A stretch of DNA of 64,000 bases from Tanytarsus gracilentus (GCA_038502055.1 JAXRKN010000036.1:2108001-2172000), one strand, 5' to 3'; counted from the first letter of the stretch, positions 22,355 through 35,560 are shown. The notes: generated by a model from the sequence alone, not told the origin. Program-made: numbers and translations.

Positions 22355-23545
22355 AATTTTACCATCGATTTCATCTCCATTGATTTTATCGCGACAAATC
22401 ATGCACACTTCAACCTCCGATGATGAATGACAGAACAGACACATTGAGTCATAATTCTCGACAATATCCAACGGGCGATCCGCCTTTCGGTATGCATCGA
22501 TCGTCATCACATCATCTCCCATCGCAATTTCATTTTATGCTTGATGATGGTAACGCTAAAAAAAGACAAATTAATATGACACTCATTCAAATTATAAAAT
22601 AAATACATTTGAGTGCTTTCGTTACATCGGTGATAAAATTAGGATTCGCATTCAATAAATCGAAGAGTGTTCCATCTGTTTCAGTGTGTGTCTGAATTTC
22701 GATTGTCGGCAATATGGAATTGTCTTGCATCTCAATGTCTAATGAGTTAATATCTAAAAAAATTACATTAGTAAAAGCTTTGTTTCATTTTTAAAAGTTT
22801 AATACCAGTGAGTGATGGTGCGCGTTGGTTAAGAAATTTCTCATCAGCTAAAAAAAATGACAAAAAATTAGAAAAAACGTTATTTAGGTCTTTCTTAAAA
22901 ATTGTGTACTTGTATCATGCTCTTGAACGACATCAATATTTCCAGCAACTTGACTGAGCGCCTTATTTAATTCCTCTTGAGTGATAAAAAGTTGAGGTTT
23001 AATTTGGCAGTCCGCCAATGGATTTGTTGCCTCTGGATGATCGAGAGTTTTGTTGATTGAAGCGATGTGTCTTCTAAAGATTTTGTCTGTCATGTTGGCG
23101 TCAGAATGGAATGTATTGAGCCAAAATTCCACATCCATTGCTCTGTGATTTTTTGTACAGCAAGGTGCTACTTCAACATCTAAAATTATTTTTATTTCAA
23201 TAACCTAAAAAGCGATTTTATTCTTATAATGACTTACAAGATGATTTTCTTGTTAAGATACATCCAATTATCTTGTTAACTGCATCCTTTAAAGCATTTG
23301 GCATTGAGATCAGATTGAATGAGCTTCTGAATTTTGCACTAGATCTGACATTGACTACAGAAGTTACTCTTATGCCTAGCAATTTTCCGTTTGGACCTAT
23401 CTCACAAATTTCATGTAGCCAATATCGAAGAGCTTCAAACAGAGCACTAAGACAGTCATTAGAGATTGTCAAATTACTCATTTTCACTATTTAATTAATA
23501 TTTTCTTCTTCAATTTAAACGATTGCGCGGGAAGATAAACTCGAT

Positions 23546-23929
23546 CGTTGCTATGCGACAACTTCAATGATTTTTATCCTATGACAACGTTCACCTGTTG
23601 ATCGTTAAAATAATTTGCGTCAATGAACCTCTTCGCTATTTTAAAAGTAATTAACCTATCAACAGCGAAAAAAGTACACGCAATTTTCAATATAATTAAA
23701 TGAAGAAATGAAACAGAAAAACAACAAATTCATTTGTAAATGTTTCTTTTATTTCATTTTCTTCCTATTTCGTGCATGCAGTCTTATCTTTTTGTCGCCT
23801 TTTTTTAAACGTGCGGTATAATGAATTAAAAAAGAAATAAATTAATGCAGGTCGAAATTTTTCACTCTCGCTTTTCAGTGCAATTTTTTCGTCATGGTGA
23901 AGGTCTTTTTTTGAGCATCGAAATTAACA
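23546..23929. repeat. 384-bp direct repeat, copy 2
   Basis: Partner of 19986-20369, offset by 3560 bp. Here it forms the 3' end of the cuticle-like gene (last 18 codons, stop at 23875 and 3' UTR) and the region upstream of the damaged gene. Confidence 0.93.
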
Positions 23930-25107
23930 TTGCGTGACCACTTTTTAGGCGCTTTATGAATCAATGTCTTAATTATTGGAATCTATGTAGATGGAAAAAT
24001 TTTGTTAACTCAAATGTAAATGCATTTTATACTCACTTTAACTGGATATGGCTGTAAAAATTAAAAATAATAATTATTTTAATTAATCAATTTTAAATTA
24101 TTATAATTACCTTCGGCACGTACACTGGAAAATGTTTTTCTACTCTAAACTTTAGAGGTCTTTCAACCTCAACCTTTAAATTAAGAAAAGTGAAATAAAT
24201 TAACACTTAAAAATTTAATTGAAAGACTCACAGGAATGTGCTTGTGAACGGGATACAAAAATTCCTTTTCAACAGGTATTCTGATCTCTTTCAAAACCGG
24301 AACTGCCACAGGCTCACTAACAACGACATTAACAGGATATGGAGCGGGATAAGGAACCAGAACGGGATGAGGAATGGCTACAGGAAAGTGTTTGGCTTGA
24401 GGATAACTAAGAAATTTATCATCCAATACTAAAAAATATTAATTAAAAATTATTGACTCACGGAAATCTTTTGTAAACGGGCACAACTATTGGTTTAGTA
24501 ACTTCGATGTGTTCACTTATCACCTCACTTGAAGGAGGTGGTAGATTTAATGATAAATTGTCAAAAGTTGACGAAATTAGTGATGCAAAGTCTTGTGGAA
24601 TTTGAGGATTGAAAGATAAATTTGTGGGAGGTGAAATTTGTTGATTAAATAAATTAAAATTTGACGATGAAATTGCATTTTGTGGATTGAAGTAAGTTGA
24701 AGGAGAATGATGACTCTGAATTGGACTTTCACCATGGACGATTGATGTAATTTGTGGAGGATAATTAATGTAGCTCGTTGATTCTAACTCGCCATTCTCT
24801 GATGGTCCATAGCTGCTAAATGATGACGTGATTTGGGGACTGTTCATGTTCAATAACTGACCAAAATTTCCAACTGCAGGATAATCGTTAATGTTGCTGG
24901 TTGAATACGATGATGTCGCATATGAACTTGGCCCAATGTAAGATTCAACTGGGTTAATAAAATTATTAACATGAAAATCTTGTCTATTTTTCGAAAAGTA
25001 TGAAAACACGCATTGACATGTGCTCACTATTAACAGCAGTTTCTAAAAAAATATTTTTAATTACTTTTACTTTTTGCTTAATTATTTTCACTCACTAAAT
25101 TTTTCAT
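23875..25107 (-). CDS. Secreted proline/valine/tyrosine-rich cuticle-like protein
   Basis: Six exons: 25107-25096, 25042-24462, 24406-24232, 24173-24111, 24051-24037 and 23982-23875, about 317 aa. A signal peptide (MKNLKLLLIVSTCQCVFS) is split after codon 4, a common arrangement in insect cuticle genes. The middle is Ser/Asn/Pro-rich low complexity (about 20-190). The C-terminal third is a string of short Pro-Val-Tyr motifs: EVTKPIVVPVYKRFPYP, FPVAIPHPVLVPYPAPYPV, EKEFLYPVHKHIPV, KHFPVYVPKPYPVK. Such KxxPVxVPxP runs are typical of structural cuticle or peritrophic proteins in insects. The fifth exon is a 15-nt microexon encoding PYPVK. The last 55 nt of coding sequence lie in the 384-bp repeat. 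A specific cuticle family was not assigned. Confidence 0.8.
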
Positions 25108-25303
25108 GATTATTTTTTTTCTCCACTTAACTCTTCACTGTTCACTTACAAACTGATAAAGCAAAATCGATAAATCATTTCTTTTATAGCGCTATTATAT
25201 TTTTAACCTCTCTCGTTAATCTCTTAAAACTCAAAAAAGTTATGCTCAACATTTTGAGCAACATGAAGGTATTTTCTTTTGGAATGATAAATTTTATAAA
25301 TCA

Positions 25304-26807
25304 TTATTTTGCAATATTTCGATTACAGAAACCTTTAATTCTTTCGAGTGATTCGTTGATCATCTGTGGCGTGACAGTGAGCACAATGCGGAAGAATCCT
25401 AAAAATTAAAATTAATAATTTCTATAAATTAAAATGCAAGAGTTTTTTAAAACCTGGAAAATTGAAGCATGGTGAACCGGGGAATACATGAACACTTTCC
25501 TCTCGAATCAATTGTTGAGTAAATTCCAAACAGCTTTTAAATTTAGGGAATTTTTCCAGCTCAATTTTAATCATCATGTACCTGCATAATAAATTAAAAA
25601 TAAATAATTTTTTAAAAGCATTAAATAAAAATTTACATGGCTCCTTTTGGTTTGATTGGTTTTAAACCAGGAATTTCACTTAAAAGATTGAAAGCGAGTT
25701 CTGCATTGTACTAAAAAAAATTTAAGATGATTTAAAATAATTAATTTAATTTTCAGTATTACCGCGATTTTCATCATGGTGTTGATGTAAAAATGTTTTG
25801 GTGTATTTTGCAGAATCTCCGGTACAGCGTATTGTACCGTTGAATTAGGTCCTAAAATCCTAGCACTGACATTTCTCAATCCTTGCTTTACTTCAGACAA
25901 CGAGTCATTTCGATCATGCAAAATTATCCAACCTAAACGAATTCCAGGAACCAAAAATCTTTTCGACAAACCAGAACAAGTTAAAATTGGCACTTCTTTT
26001 GATAATGCACTGAAGCTATGAAACTCAACGCCAGAGTAAACCATTGCCTCATAAATTTCGTCTGCGATGATTGGGATCGAATGTTTTTCGGCGACTTTCA
26101 AAATGTCAATGATGTGATTTTTACTAAAAACATTTCCACAAGGATTACCCGGATTATTTATAATTATTGCTCGTGTCTTTTCATCAATCAACTCATCCAT
26201 TTTTTTCAAATCAACATCCCAAGATTTTTCAGGATCAAGATCATAAGCTTTTGTTTCAATCATCATGCCATCAATCCATGTTTTGTAATTGTAAGACGGA
26301 CGAGGAATTAAAACATTTTCACCCGGTGCCGCGAGCGTCAACACACACCTAAAAATTTAATCAACTTTTAAAAGTTTCATTGATTTTTTGAATACTTGCA
26401 TTTCCAGAGCATGAGAACAGCCACTCGTTAAAATTATGTCGTCTGCTATTACAATTCCCTGATGCTTTGAATACTCGGCTATGGCAGCGCGTGCCTCATA
26501 TTTACCAAAACTTATGTTATATGGGAATTTATCCTTATGAATGGCATTATTTAGAGCATTAATTAGCTGAATGGGCGGCGGTAAATTTCTGTACAATAAC
26601 AAAAAATAATCAAACATTCAAACATCATCGTCATCGGTCAAAAGTCAAATTTTACTACCCAAAAATCGTTGGATCGCCAAGCTGGAGAGTTATCGATTTT
26701 TTTTGCGGGTTTGGGTCAATTTTTTGCTCCTGAGTAATTTTTCTCAATGGATTTATGCTCAATCGAGCATAGTTCGAAATATTAATTTTCTTCCAATTTT
26801 GTGACAT
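25304..26807 (-). CDS. Tat: Tyrosine aminotransferase
   Basis: Six exons: 26807-26659, 26588-26400, 26348-25763, 25710-25637, 25581-25454, 25398-25304, giving 406 aa. Fold type I PLP enzyme with LQLGDPTIFGNLPPPIQL, SGCSHALEM, PRPSYNYKTW, INNPGNPCGNVFSK, ADEIYEAMVYSG and the PLP-lysine motif CSGLSKRFLVPG. It transfers the amino group of tyrosine to 2-oxoglutarate, giving 4-hydroxyphenylpyruvate, the first step of tyrosine breakdown; in insects this competes with cuticle tanning and melanin for tyrosine. The second intron uses a GC donor (GCAAGT at 26399), required to read EMCVLTLA in frame. The family's usual GWRLGW motif reads GIRLGW here. The last donor (GTTTTA) is weak. Confidence 0.93.
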
Positions 26808-27824
26808 TTTGAATGCGACTTGAATACACGATCTTCATTAACTGACTGATAACATGAAGTAAATTTGAGCACTTAAATTAGAGAGCACTCTCAAAAATCG
26901 AGATAACAAAAACTCTTATAATGCCAATTGAGAATATTCTTAATTTTTTTTACAATTGATACTGTATATGGGTGATACATGTGAGCATGCTGACTCATTT
27001 TTTGTTTGTGTTTATAGTATTTGATCGTCATCAGTCAAAAATATATGCACTTTTGTCAAAATAATTTTTAAAAATTTAATTGATGGAAATTTCAGGAATT
27101 TTTCAAAAATATATAAATATATTTTTGTACTCTCTAAAATTAAAATTAATTCTATTTAATTAAAAGTAAAAAATTTATCAATTTCTAGTTGGTTTAAAAA
27201 AATATGCTTGCGCTTGTTGATAAAACATTTTTTTAAATCGAGTAACCTTTATAACATTTTGTAATAAAAAGAATTAAAATATATCCTCTTAAATACTTTC
27301 ATAAATAAAATGCAGGACGGAAATAGCTTGAAGAAAACGATTGTTAAAGTTATTTTTTCTCGCATTTTCTGTGTTGGAAAAAAGAAGAAAACTCATGTGA
27401 ACATTGGCCCAGGTTTGTGAACCAAGATATATATTATATAAGAAATATTTTTTTAAAAACTTTAAGAGCATAAAAATATGATAAAATAAATGATAATGTT
27501 TTTTAAAAAATTCTTTAAAATGAAACGTGAATAATATTTTAACGGTCAAAATTTAAATTGTGGAACCTTACAATTGTCTTTTTGCATGTAAATTTTATGT
27601 TTTGCGAAATTATTTAAATTGAAAAGGATAAAAATTATTATGGAGCGTCCAATCGATGCTTAGTGTTGTTTTTTATCAAATAAATTCATTTTTAGAATTC
27701 AACAGTATCCGAATATTTAATTAAAAATCATTGTTCGAATGAAGCGAAAATCGGATTAGTAAATAAAAATGTTCCAATGAAATTCAATAAAAGAAAAATA
27801 ATTTTTTTTATTTAAAATAAAGCA
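26808..27824. other. Intergenic between tyrosine aminotransferase and hppy
   Basis: About 1 kb of AT-rich sequence between divergent genes. It should contain both promoters; no specific motif is distinctive. Confidence 0.5.
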
Positions 27825-30800
27825 ATGTCGATGAGCTATAGGACAAATCCGCATAACGAGTATGAATTGATACAGAAAATAGGCTCGGGAACGTATGGAG
27901 ATGTCTATAAGGTGAGCTAGAAATGATGAAAAATGGGAAAACAAAAAACAGCACTGCCCTACGATGAAAAAAAAATCTTTTTTCTGCACTTTTTCAGGGA
28001 AGAAACATTCAAACGGGGGAACTGGCAGCTATCAAAGTCATAAAAATAGAAACAGGAGATGACTTTCAGCAAATTGAACAGGAGATTATGATGCTTAAAG
28101 CATGCAATCACAGAAACATTATCAGGTGAAAGAAAAACATTGATTCGCCCCTTAACACAAGAGAGAGAGAAAAGATCCAGAACGAATTAATTTATAATGA
28201 ATGCCTCATTTATTTTCAGCTATTATGGGTCATATTTGCGTAGAGACAAGCTATGGATTTGCATGGAACTGTGTGCAGTGAGTTTGCAAGATATTTATCA
28301 AGTAATAGGTCCGTGCATGGAACAACAAATCGCATATGTGTGTCGAGAGACGTTGATGGGTCTGCAATATCTCCATAATCGTGGTAAAATGCATCGTGAT
28401 ATTAAGGGAGCCAATATTCTGTTGACGGATAATGGTGACGTAAAGCTGGCAGATTTTGGCGTTTCTGCTCAAATCACAGCCACGATCAATAAGCGAAAAT
28501 CATTTATTGGCACTCCCTACTGGATGGCACCCGAGGTTGCAGCTGTCGAAAGAAAGGGCGGATATAATCATCTCTGCGACATTTGGGCTGTCGGAATTAC
28601 GGCAATAGAACTGGCTGAACTACAACCTCCCATGTTTGACTTGCATCCCATGCGAGCACTTTTTCTCATGTCGAAAAGTGGCTTTAAACCACCTACGCTG
28701 AAGGAGAAAGAACTCTGGACTCCAATATTTCATTCCTTTGTCAAAGTAGCGCTCACAAAAAATCCCAAGAAACGGCCCAACGCAGAACGGCTTCTCCAAC
28801 ATCCATTCGTTAATGGCGGCGGTGCTGGCACTGGTGAGTTTAAAATTAATTCCAATTAACTCTAATTTCATCTAATCGCTAACTAGGTGAGATGTCTGTT
28901 CGTCTCATGCGTGAGTTACTTCACAAATATCAAAATCCGCATCACTTCAACGATCATGATTTGGATGAAGAAGCATCCTCCTCTTCCGTACCGAAACGCA
29001 TTCCAAGTAAAGTGGGCACTGTACAGCGGGCCTCATCGCATCACATGCACGGCGAAAGCTCAAAAATGATGGTTACCAGCAATAGTAGTAATAGCAACAA
29101 TTTAAATAACAATAGTGATTCGCAATTGTCACCACCCGAGACCCTCCCGAGCGAGATGAGTCTTTCGAGTTATATGGATGCACAATGGGATCGAATGACC
29201 TTGTCAACGGGTTCGAGTAATGGCGCGGGGCCAAGTTCTCATCGATGCAATCGGACAAAAGAAGACTCAGTACAAACACCCTCCTCTTCACATTCGTCGC
29301 ATGCTATGACAAATGCCACGGAGGAGTCGCCCAAACGTCACAATTCCATGGATCGTCTCGTTGGCATGTTTAATGATCTTGGCTCATCTTCTAATCGACA
29401 GAGAAGTTTAAGTGATAGCGAGCAGCAGCAACCGGATATCCTTAATAATCTCAATAATACTCCACCTGTTCCGCCAAAGCGAAAGCATCGTCATCGATCG
29501 CCTCCATTCAATCATCCCGTTAGTAATGGACTCCCGCCGACACCAAAGGTCAGTTTAATTAAGTAATCGCATCAATTAGAAATTTTACTTTATTAAATTA
29601 TAATTTAGCAAGGTCATAATAACAATGGAATTTTTTCTCTCTCTCGCTTTTAGGTCTTGATGGGTGCGTGCTTTTCGAAAATATTTAATGGACATCCATT
29701 GCATATCAATTGTACGACTTCATGGATCAACCCAGATACGCGTGACCAGCATATCATTATTGGTGCTGAGGAGGGAATTTTTACGCTCAATATGAATGAG
29801 ATTCACGATGCAGTCATAGATCAAATATATCCGCGCAAAACTACATGGCTTTATGTAATTAAGGACGTTCTCATGAGCTTATCGGGAAAATCCAGTCAAT
29901 TGTACCGTCACGATCTAATCGCTCTTCATTCCAAACAGGCCACAAGTCGATTTACCCTGCAACTTCACATGCAAAAGATTCCCGAGAGACTTGTGCCGCG
30001 AAAATTTGCGCTTACCACAAAAGTACCCGACACGAAGGGATGCCTCCAGTGCTGTGTAATTCGGAATCCTTACAATGGATACAAATATCTATGCGGAAGA
30101 TTTCAGTCGAGTATTTTTCTTATGCAGTGGTATGGTGAGTGTCTGTCGATCATGCAATTACTTCGTTCCGCTCACTCTAACGTGCAATTTCTTTCTAGAT
30201 CCGCTCAACAAATTTATGTTACTAAAGCAATGTGAATGGCCTGCATCGAGCGGTGGTGCGATATTTAACGATAATTCAGTATTCGAGATGATCATTTTAC
30301 CCGAATTGGAATATCCGCTCGTTTGCGTGGGTGTCTCCAAATCATTTGGAGGCAATGGCCTAAAACTTGAATTGATCAATACCAACGGCGGTATGTTAAG
30401 TCATCCTATAATGTGAATTTTAAACAGTTATTGATGACTCATTTATTTGTAGCGGGCAATTGGTTCAATTTTTCGTATGACGACGATTTCTCTGACATGG
30501 ATCGAACTGCCACAATGGTACCAAAACGACTTCCAATGAAAGTCATTAAAGTTCATCAGGTAAATTTGTAAAAGTTTTTTTTTTCTATAATTATGCAATT
30601 TTATTGATTTATTATTTTTTTTCCTTTTAGATGGAAAAAGATATTGTAGCAATAGTACATGATAATGTAATCGAAATGGTAGATTTAAGTGGACAACCAA
30701 AAACATCAAAGAAAATCGGACTTGCTCGATTTGAGTTTGAGTTTAAAGTTGAGGGAATGGGTGAGCATTTGTAATTGCTTAAAAATGTTAAAATTTCTTA

Positions 30801-31116
30801 ATATTTTATATTTTTTTAGTGATTGTTCAAAATGACAGCATATTGGCGTTTCACTCGCATGGCATGCAAGGTAGATCTTTAAAAAATGGTGCCATTACAC
30901 AGGAGATTACAGATCCCAGCAAGGGATATCGTCTTTTGGGCAGTGAAAAGTGAGAGCTTTTTAAACTTAAAACTATAAAGAATTTAATAATTCTTTTAAT
31001 TTTTTAGAGCCGTGTGTCTTGAGAGCAGTCAAGTGCGAAACAATGGCGACGGAAGCTCATCTGCTGAAGAGTATCACGATATATACACGTTAGCAGGACA
31101 CGAAGCTAGTTATTAA
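27825..31116 (+). CDS. hppy: MAP4K3-type germinal centre kinase (happyhour)
   Basis: Ten coding exons: 27825-27911, 27998-28125, 28220-28833, 28887-29548, 29654-30134, 30199-30390, 30453-30559, 30631-30760, 30820-30949, 31008-31116; 879 aa with all phases consistent. The N-terminal STE20/GCK kinase domain (about 13-275) has the glycine loop IGSGTYGDVYK, the AAIKVIK lysine, HRDIKGANILL, DFGVSA and GTPYWMAPEV. The middle (about 280-500) is Ser/Asn-rich with a PPVPPKRK proline motif. The C-terminal half is a CNH domain (INCTTSWINPDTRDQH onward). MAP4K3 acts upstream of JNK and in amino-acid signalling to TORC1 and growth control. An AATAAA lies at 31298-31303. Confidence 0.95.
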
Positions 31117-32105
31117 GCGTCAAACTTTTCCCCCAATTTTAAGGTTCAATGATGTCCTTTCAAGCAACTCCAACAAGTACGAACAAACAAAAAAACCCGT
31201 TATATATTAGACACCAACGCATTTAATAATGATGTAGACACACGTACTACAAGAAGTTCATAGCAAACAATAGATTATTACCTTGCAGGGAGAGACCAAT
31301 AAAACACAGCAGAGAAATTATAAAAAAAAATATTTAAAGAACTCGACTTCATTTTAAAAATATCGAAAATCGTGTCGTTCAATGATAAAGAAAAAAGTTA
31401 TGTTTAAAAAAAGTAATAAGAATTTTTAGATGTTAAAGTCAGTCATTAATAATTATTCTTTTATTAACTCCACGACAGCAAAAAAAAGAATAAAAAAAAG
31501 TTATTTTCTAGTTTAAATCAGTTTTGTTAATTTAATTTTTAAAATTTACCTGATAAAAATAATTTAAATTTAAATTTCAATTTTGTAACGTATAAAAATA
31601 TTTTGCGCAACGACGTCAGTCCGACAAATTTCAACCAATTATTCGACTTTTTTCTCTCGTAATTTTCAGCTGAGGAGAAAAAAATGTTTGTCTCAATTCA
31701 TTTCTAAATGAGCTGCTCGCGCGAGTCAAATGAATTAAAAAGTGCGGAAAATTAGTAAATAAGTGCTTTAAGTTTATGAATAATGTGGAAGAGGTGAAGT
31801 GCACGCCGAAAATAAGCGAATTAGCGTGAAAAATCTTGATGAAAAATCACAAGAATAAGAAGTGCATTTTTCTTAAATAAATCTGTGTTAAAAGTTAAAG
31901 GAATATAAATAATGTGCACGAATTCAAAGAGATAATTGGATATAAATGCTCAAAATATTAAAAGGTAAGTGATAAAGCCATCATATGTGCAAAAAATGTC
32001 GACAATAAAATTTTCCAATCGAAGAATATGAAAAGAATTTTTTTTAAGGAACTTCCCTATTTTCAAAGTTATGCGATGAATAATAAAAATTAAAAAATTT
32101 AAAAA

Positions 32106-32203
<98 letters not shown>

Positions 32204-35200
32204 AAAAAACAGATTTGTTTACTGCTGTTGAAAACTATTTTATTACCCATTAAAACTGATAAGAAATTTTTATAGAACAAACGCATTTTAGTTGCTGCAA
32301 TTTGATTAATTCTGAACTTTTCTCAACTTTATAGCAGGCAGTTCCTTTTCTTATTTGACGTCAAATAAATCGGTTTCGAAATCACAAAATATTTTTTTCC
32401 GACTTAATTCTTTTTTAAAAATTCATAAAACAGTGTTAAATTTCAAAAGTGAACCCATAGGAAATAATTGAATATCAAATTAATTCATTAAAATTCTCAC
32501 GCCTTCTATTTGCTTCAAAAGATCTCAACACCACCTACAAATAATGAGCGGTAGCGCACACACATCACATCCAGATGTGAAAGTGACTCATTTTATAAAA
32601 AAGAGAATTTAAGGAAATAACAAAAAATTAATGTTGTTTATGTTGATTCAATTTTCGCTCGTAATATTTATGAGTACAATTGAATTTTAGAACCTCTAAA
32701 TATTGATAAGAGTGAAATGACAACATTAGCTGTCTTAATTTTTGATTTATGAACTCTCTCGCAACACAACATAAAATTTATTTTACACTGCTAATGAGGT
32801 GAACTTCACAACGCGGTGAAATATTATGAAAATTGAGAATGTGCGATGAAATTTTCATTCACAAAATATCTTCGCTTCCAAAAATATACAAAAGAAAGAA
32901 AAATTTATTTCAACCATATGAAATCAGTCTTGGCTGATGAAATGTAATCTAATCAATTCAATCATTTGATTTTCATGTGATTCTCTTTCAAATCCCATAT
33001 CGAAAGAGTGGGAGAAATTTAATTGAAACTGTCAATCGATATTATTTAATTTATGGGACTGAAATACTATGTGATGTGAGTTAAAGCACATTTGCTTGAG
33101 CTTGAAGGGAAACATCACACATATAAATTGATATTGACCCTCTCGCTCATGTCCTTTATTGAATTAAAACTTTACGCCGCGCTGAAAGGCCGGACATGTA
33201 ATTGATTTTGATACTTTTTTTCTCGCTCTATTGATTGGACGTGCCAAAAAGTTTTCTTTTATTTACGCTCCACGAGTAAAATTGTGTTCTCCTCTTTTTT
33301 CGGTATGGTTCAAAAAAAATATTTATGACTTGTTTATTTCTGGATGTTATGGCTCTTTATACTCGCCGTATATAATGGAAAATGAAATGAGAAAAGCCGT
33401 AAAGAAGAAAAAAATCTCAGAACTGACAACTGTCTATATAGATAGCTAGCCTTCAAGCAGCTCGCGCTTTTATCATTCTAATATATTGTGAAAGATCTAT
33501 TTGTGAGGATTTAAAGAAAGTCGGGACCTATAAAAGTCAGTAATTAACAGTTCATTCGCGTGCCCGCACACAAATCCACACACAAATTGGATCATAAAAA
33601 TTTAAAGCCGTCTTTAAACTTCTCGCCTTGCGCTCGCATTTAATTCTTTTAAGTATTGTTGACGCAAATCATGTAAGATTATTAAGACATCTTCATATGT
33701 GAGTTGCTAAAAAAATATGAGGAGACACGATGATGCTGTTTGATGACGAATGTTTGGCTTAAAATGAAGCGGTTTAAATTTTTTGTATTGAAAAAATAAA
33801 ATCGATTGTGTACATTTTAACTGGCACTATATAGCGTGCATACATAAACAAAAGTAATCAGTCCTATAGCTCCGTACACATGCCATATAACTTTACATAC
33901 TTTTTCCTCGCTGTTTGTCTAAGGTTTATTTTGGAATCGTATTATAGAGCTTTAATTCCGTCACATTTACTCAAACCATGCATACAACAACGCGCTCACT
34001 CATTATCGCACGTCTATTACGAAGCCGGTATATTTTTTTTGCGAGTAAGAAAGAGTAAAACAATAACGTGACGACAATAACAGACACAGTGAAAGAACCT
34101 GTGTCTGCGAGCACATTGCAGAAATTTACTAATGCTTCTTTCAAAGCGCATAATAATTCCTTTTCAATACATGGTTAAAGAGAGACAAAATAGCTTCGAG
34201 TCATAAAATCAGGTGTTTTTTTAATAAGCGTACACGTTGAGTGGTTGCAAAGTCGACTCCAATGTGACAGCGATAATCAGAGACTTGACTCGAAAAGAAC
34301 TCATTTTTACCTCGTATCTCATCAATTTCTTTTGTGATGCGAAGGTTGTGAGCGAAAGCGTAATTAGTGTAATTTGTAAAGGTGCCAATAAGTTTTCTCA
34401 ATGCTTGAAACCTTATCTCTCTTTTTTTTCACGGCTCCACCTTCGCTATTCGGTGAAAAATTAAATGTGGGTGAAATTTCCTTTTGAATTTAAATTTTTC
34501 ATTAATTTACTATATGTGTTTGAAATAAAACACGTGTTTAATTAATGTGTCCTTTAACAAATTGCTATTTTACAAGACATTTCACAAACTAAGATTAAAA
34601 TTTATTCTTTTATCATCACTGAGAAAATCACTTTCATTTTCTGTGTCGTAAAAAGAATAAAATAAATTTTATTTTTCTTTTCTATTTGAAAAATTGTCTG
34701 TCATGTTTATTCATGCACTCACGACATCGATCGCGAACAAAGTCGATTGTGAGGAATTCATATTTTCTGCATCTAAAACTTATAAAGCATTGATTCTAAA
34801 TAATACGACACAATAACATGTTGAAACTGTCAAACGAGTCAATGATAAGTGAACTGTGTGTCGACATCAATTGACTTTTATATTTATTTGCATATTATTT
34901 AAATTCGCCTTTAAAATTCACACATGAACGGCAGTGTGTGTAAACACATATGATGGCATCGAGATATGAATTTAAAGCAACCCAAATTGAAGAATGCGAT
35001 TTATTCGCGAAAAATAATAATATTATGACCTAAGGATTTGTACGTAGAGTGTGTAAAAAGTCATGTATGATTAATATAATTACCACGTGATATCATTTAA
35101 TTCGCAAAAATCCCACTGTGAACCTCATATAGAGGCACCTGCAGCGCAAAGTGATAGAGAGATTTACATTAGCATTTCAATAATATAAATTCGTGAGGAG

Positions 35201-35560
35201 AGAAGAAGCGCGCAATTTGCGATAGGAATACACATTGCACTGAGTTTCGAGTGAAAGGAAGAAAAACTATTAGTGCCAATTATATCGGGAAAATTAAATT
35301 ACACGAAATTGATATTGCATGAAAAGCGGCGGCAGTTGCAATTTACTGACTGCATTCCAGTCGAATATGTGTATTTAAATATAAATTCATTCCTTTTTGC
35401 ATTCTAATTTTAACAAATTGAGTAAAGATAAAAACATTTTTTCAGTATATATCTGGTGTATTTCTCTTCCAACTATACATTCTACTCAACTATATCTCAC
35501 TCACGTATCATCCACTCGTTAGCGAAATAATTTTCATACATTTAAAAATACGCGGCTAGA
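31117..35560. other. hppy 3' UTR and probable rut 5' region
   Basis: After the hppy poly(A) signal (31298-31303) the stretch has no coding frame. A good donor (AAAAG|GTAAGTG at 31965) and an acceptor preceded by a T-run (TTTTTTCAG ending 35445) could bound a 3.5-kb intron in the rut 5' UTR, with the second UTR exon at 35446-35560. This is inference. A homopolymer A run sits at about 32108-32201. Confidence 0.4.
32108..32201. repeat. Poly(A) run of about 94 nt
   Basis: Uninterrupted A run in the putative rut 5' intron. No retroelement body or target duplication is recognisable beside it. The exact length may be a sequencing or assembly artefact. Confidence 0.9.

Larger units (their letters stand above)
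20364..23481 (-). pseudogene. Unrecognised multi-exon gene, truncated and split by a mobile element
   Basis: Exons that join in frame on the minus strand: 23481-23238, 23179-22910, 22847-22806, 22753-22607, about 22515 to 22355, then after the element 20815-20648, and 20572-20364. The acceptor of the fifth exon (GGGAG at about 22516) is uncertain. Visible features are SALFEALRYWLHEICEIG, a Cys/His patch CCTKNH, and a possible zinc knuckle C-L-F-C-x8-C-M-I-C. I do not recognise the family. A 1.54-kb family A element (20816-22354) lies within coding sequence; removing it rejoins GKI with KIKQAAQLL in frame. The 3' end stops at the junction with repeat copy 1, which donates the TAA, so the C-terminus is probably lost. 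Introns are kept, so this is a DNA-level copy, not a retrogene. It may be a dead partial duplicate, or expressed if the element is spliced out. Confidence 0.5.

Noticed and set aside
32044..32286. 80-codon poly-Phe frame
   Set aside because: It is the reverse strand of the poly(A) run.
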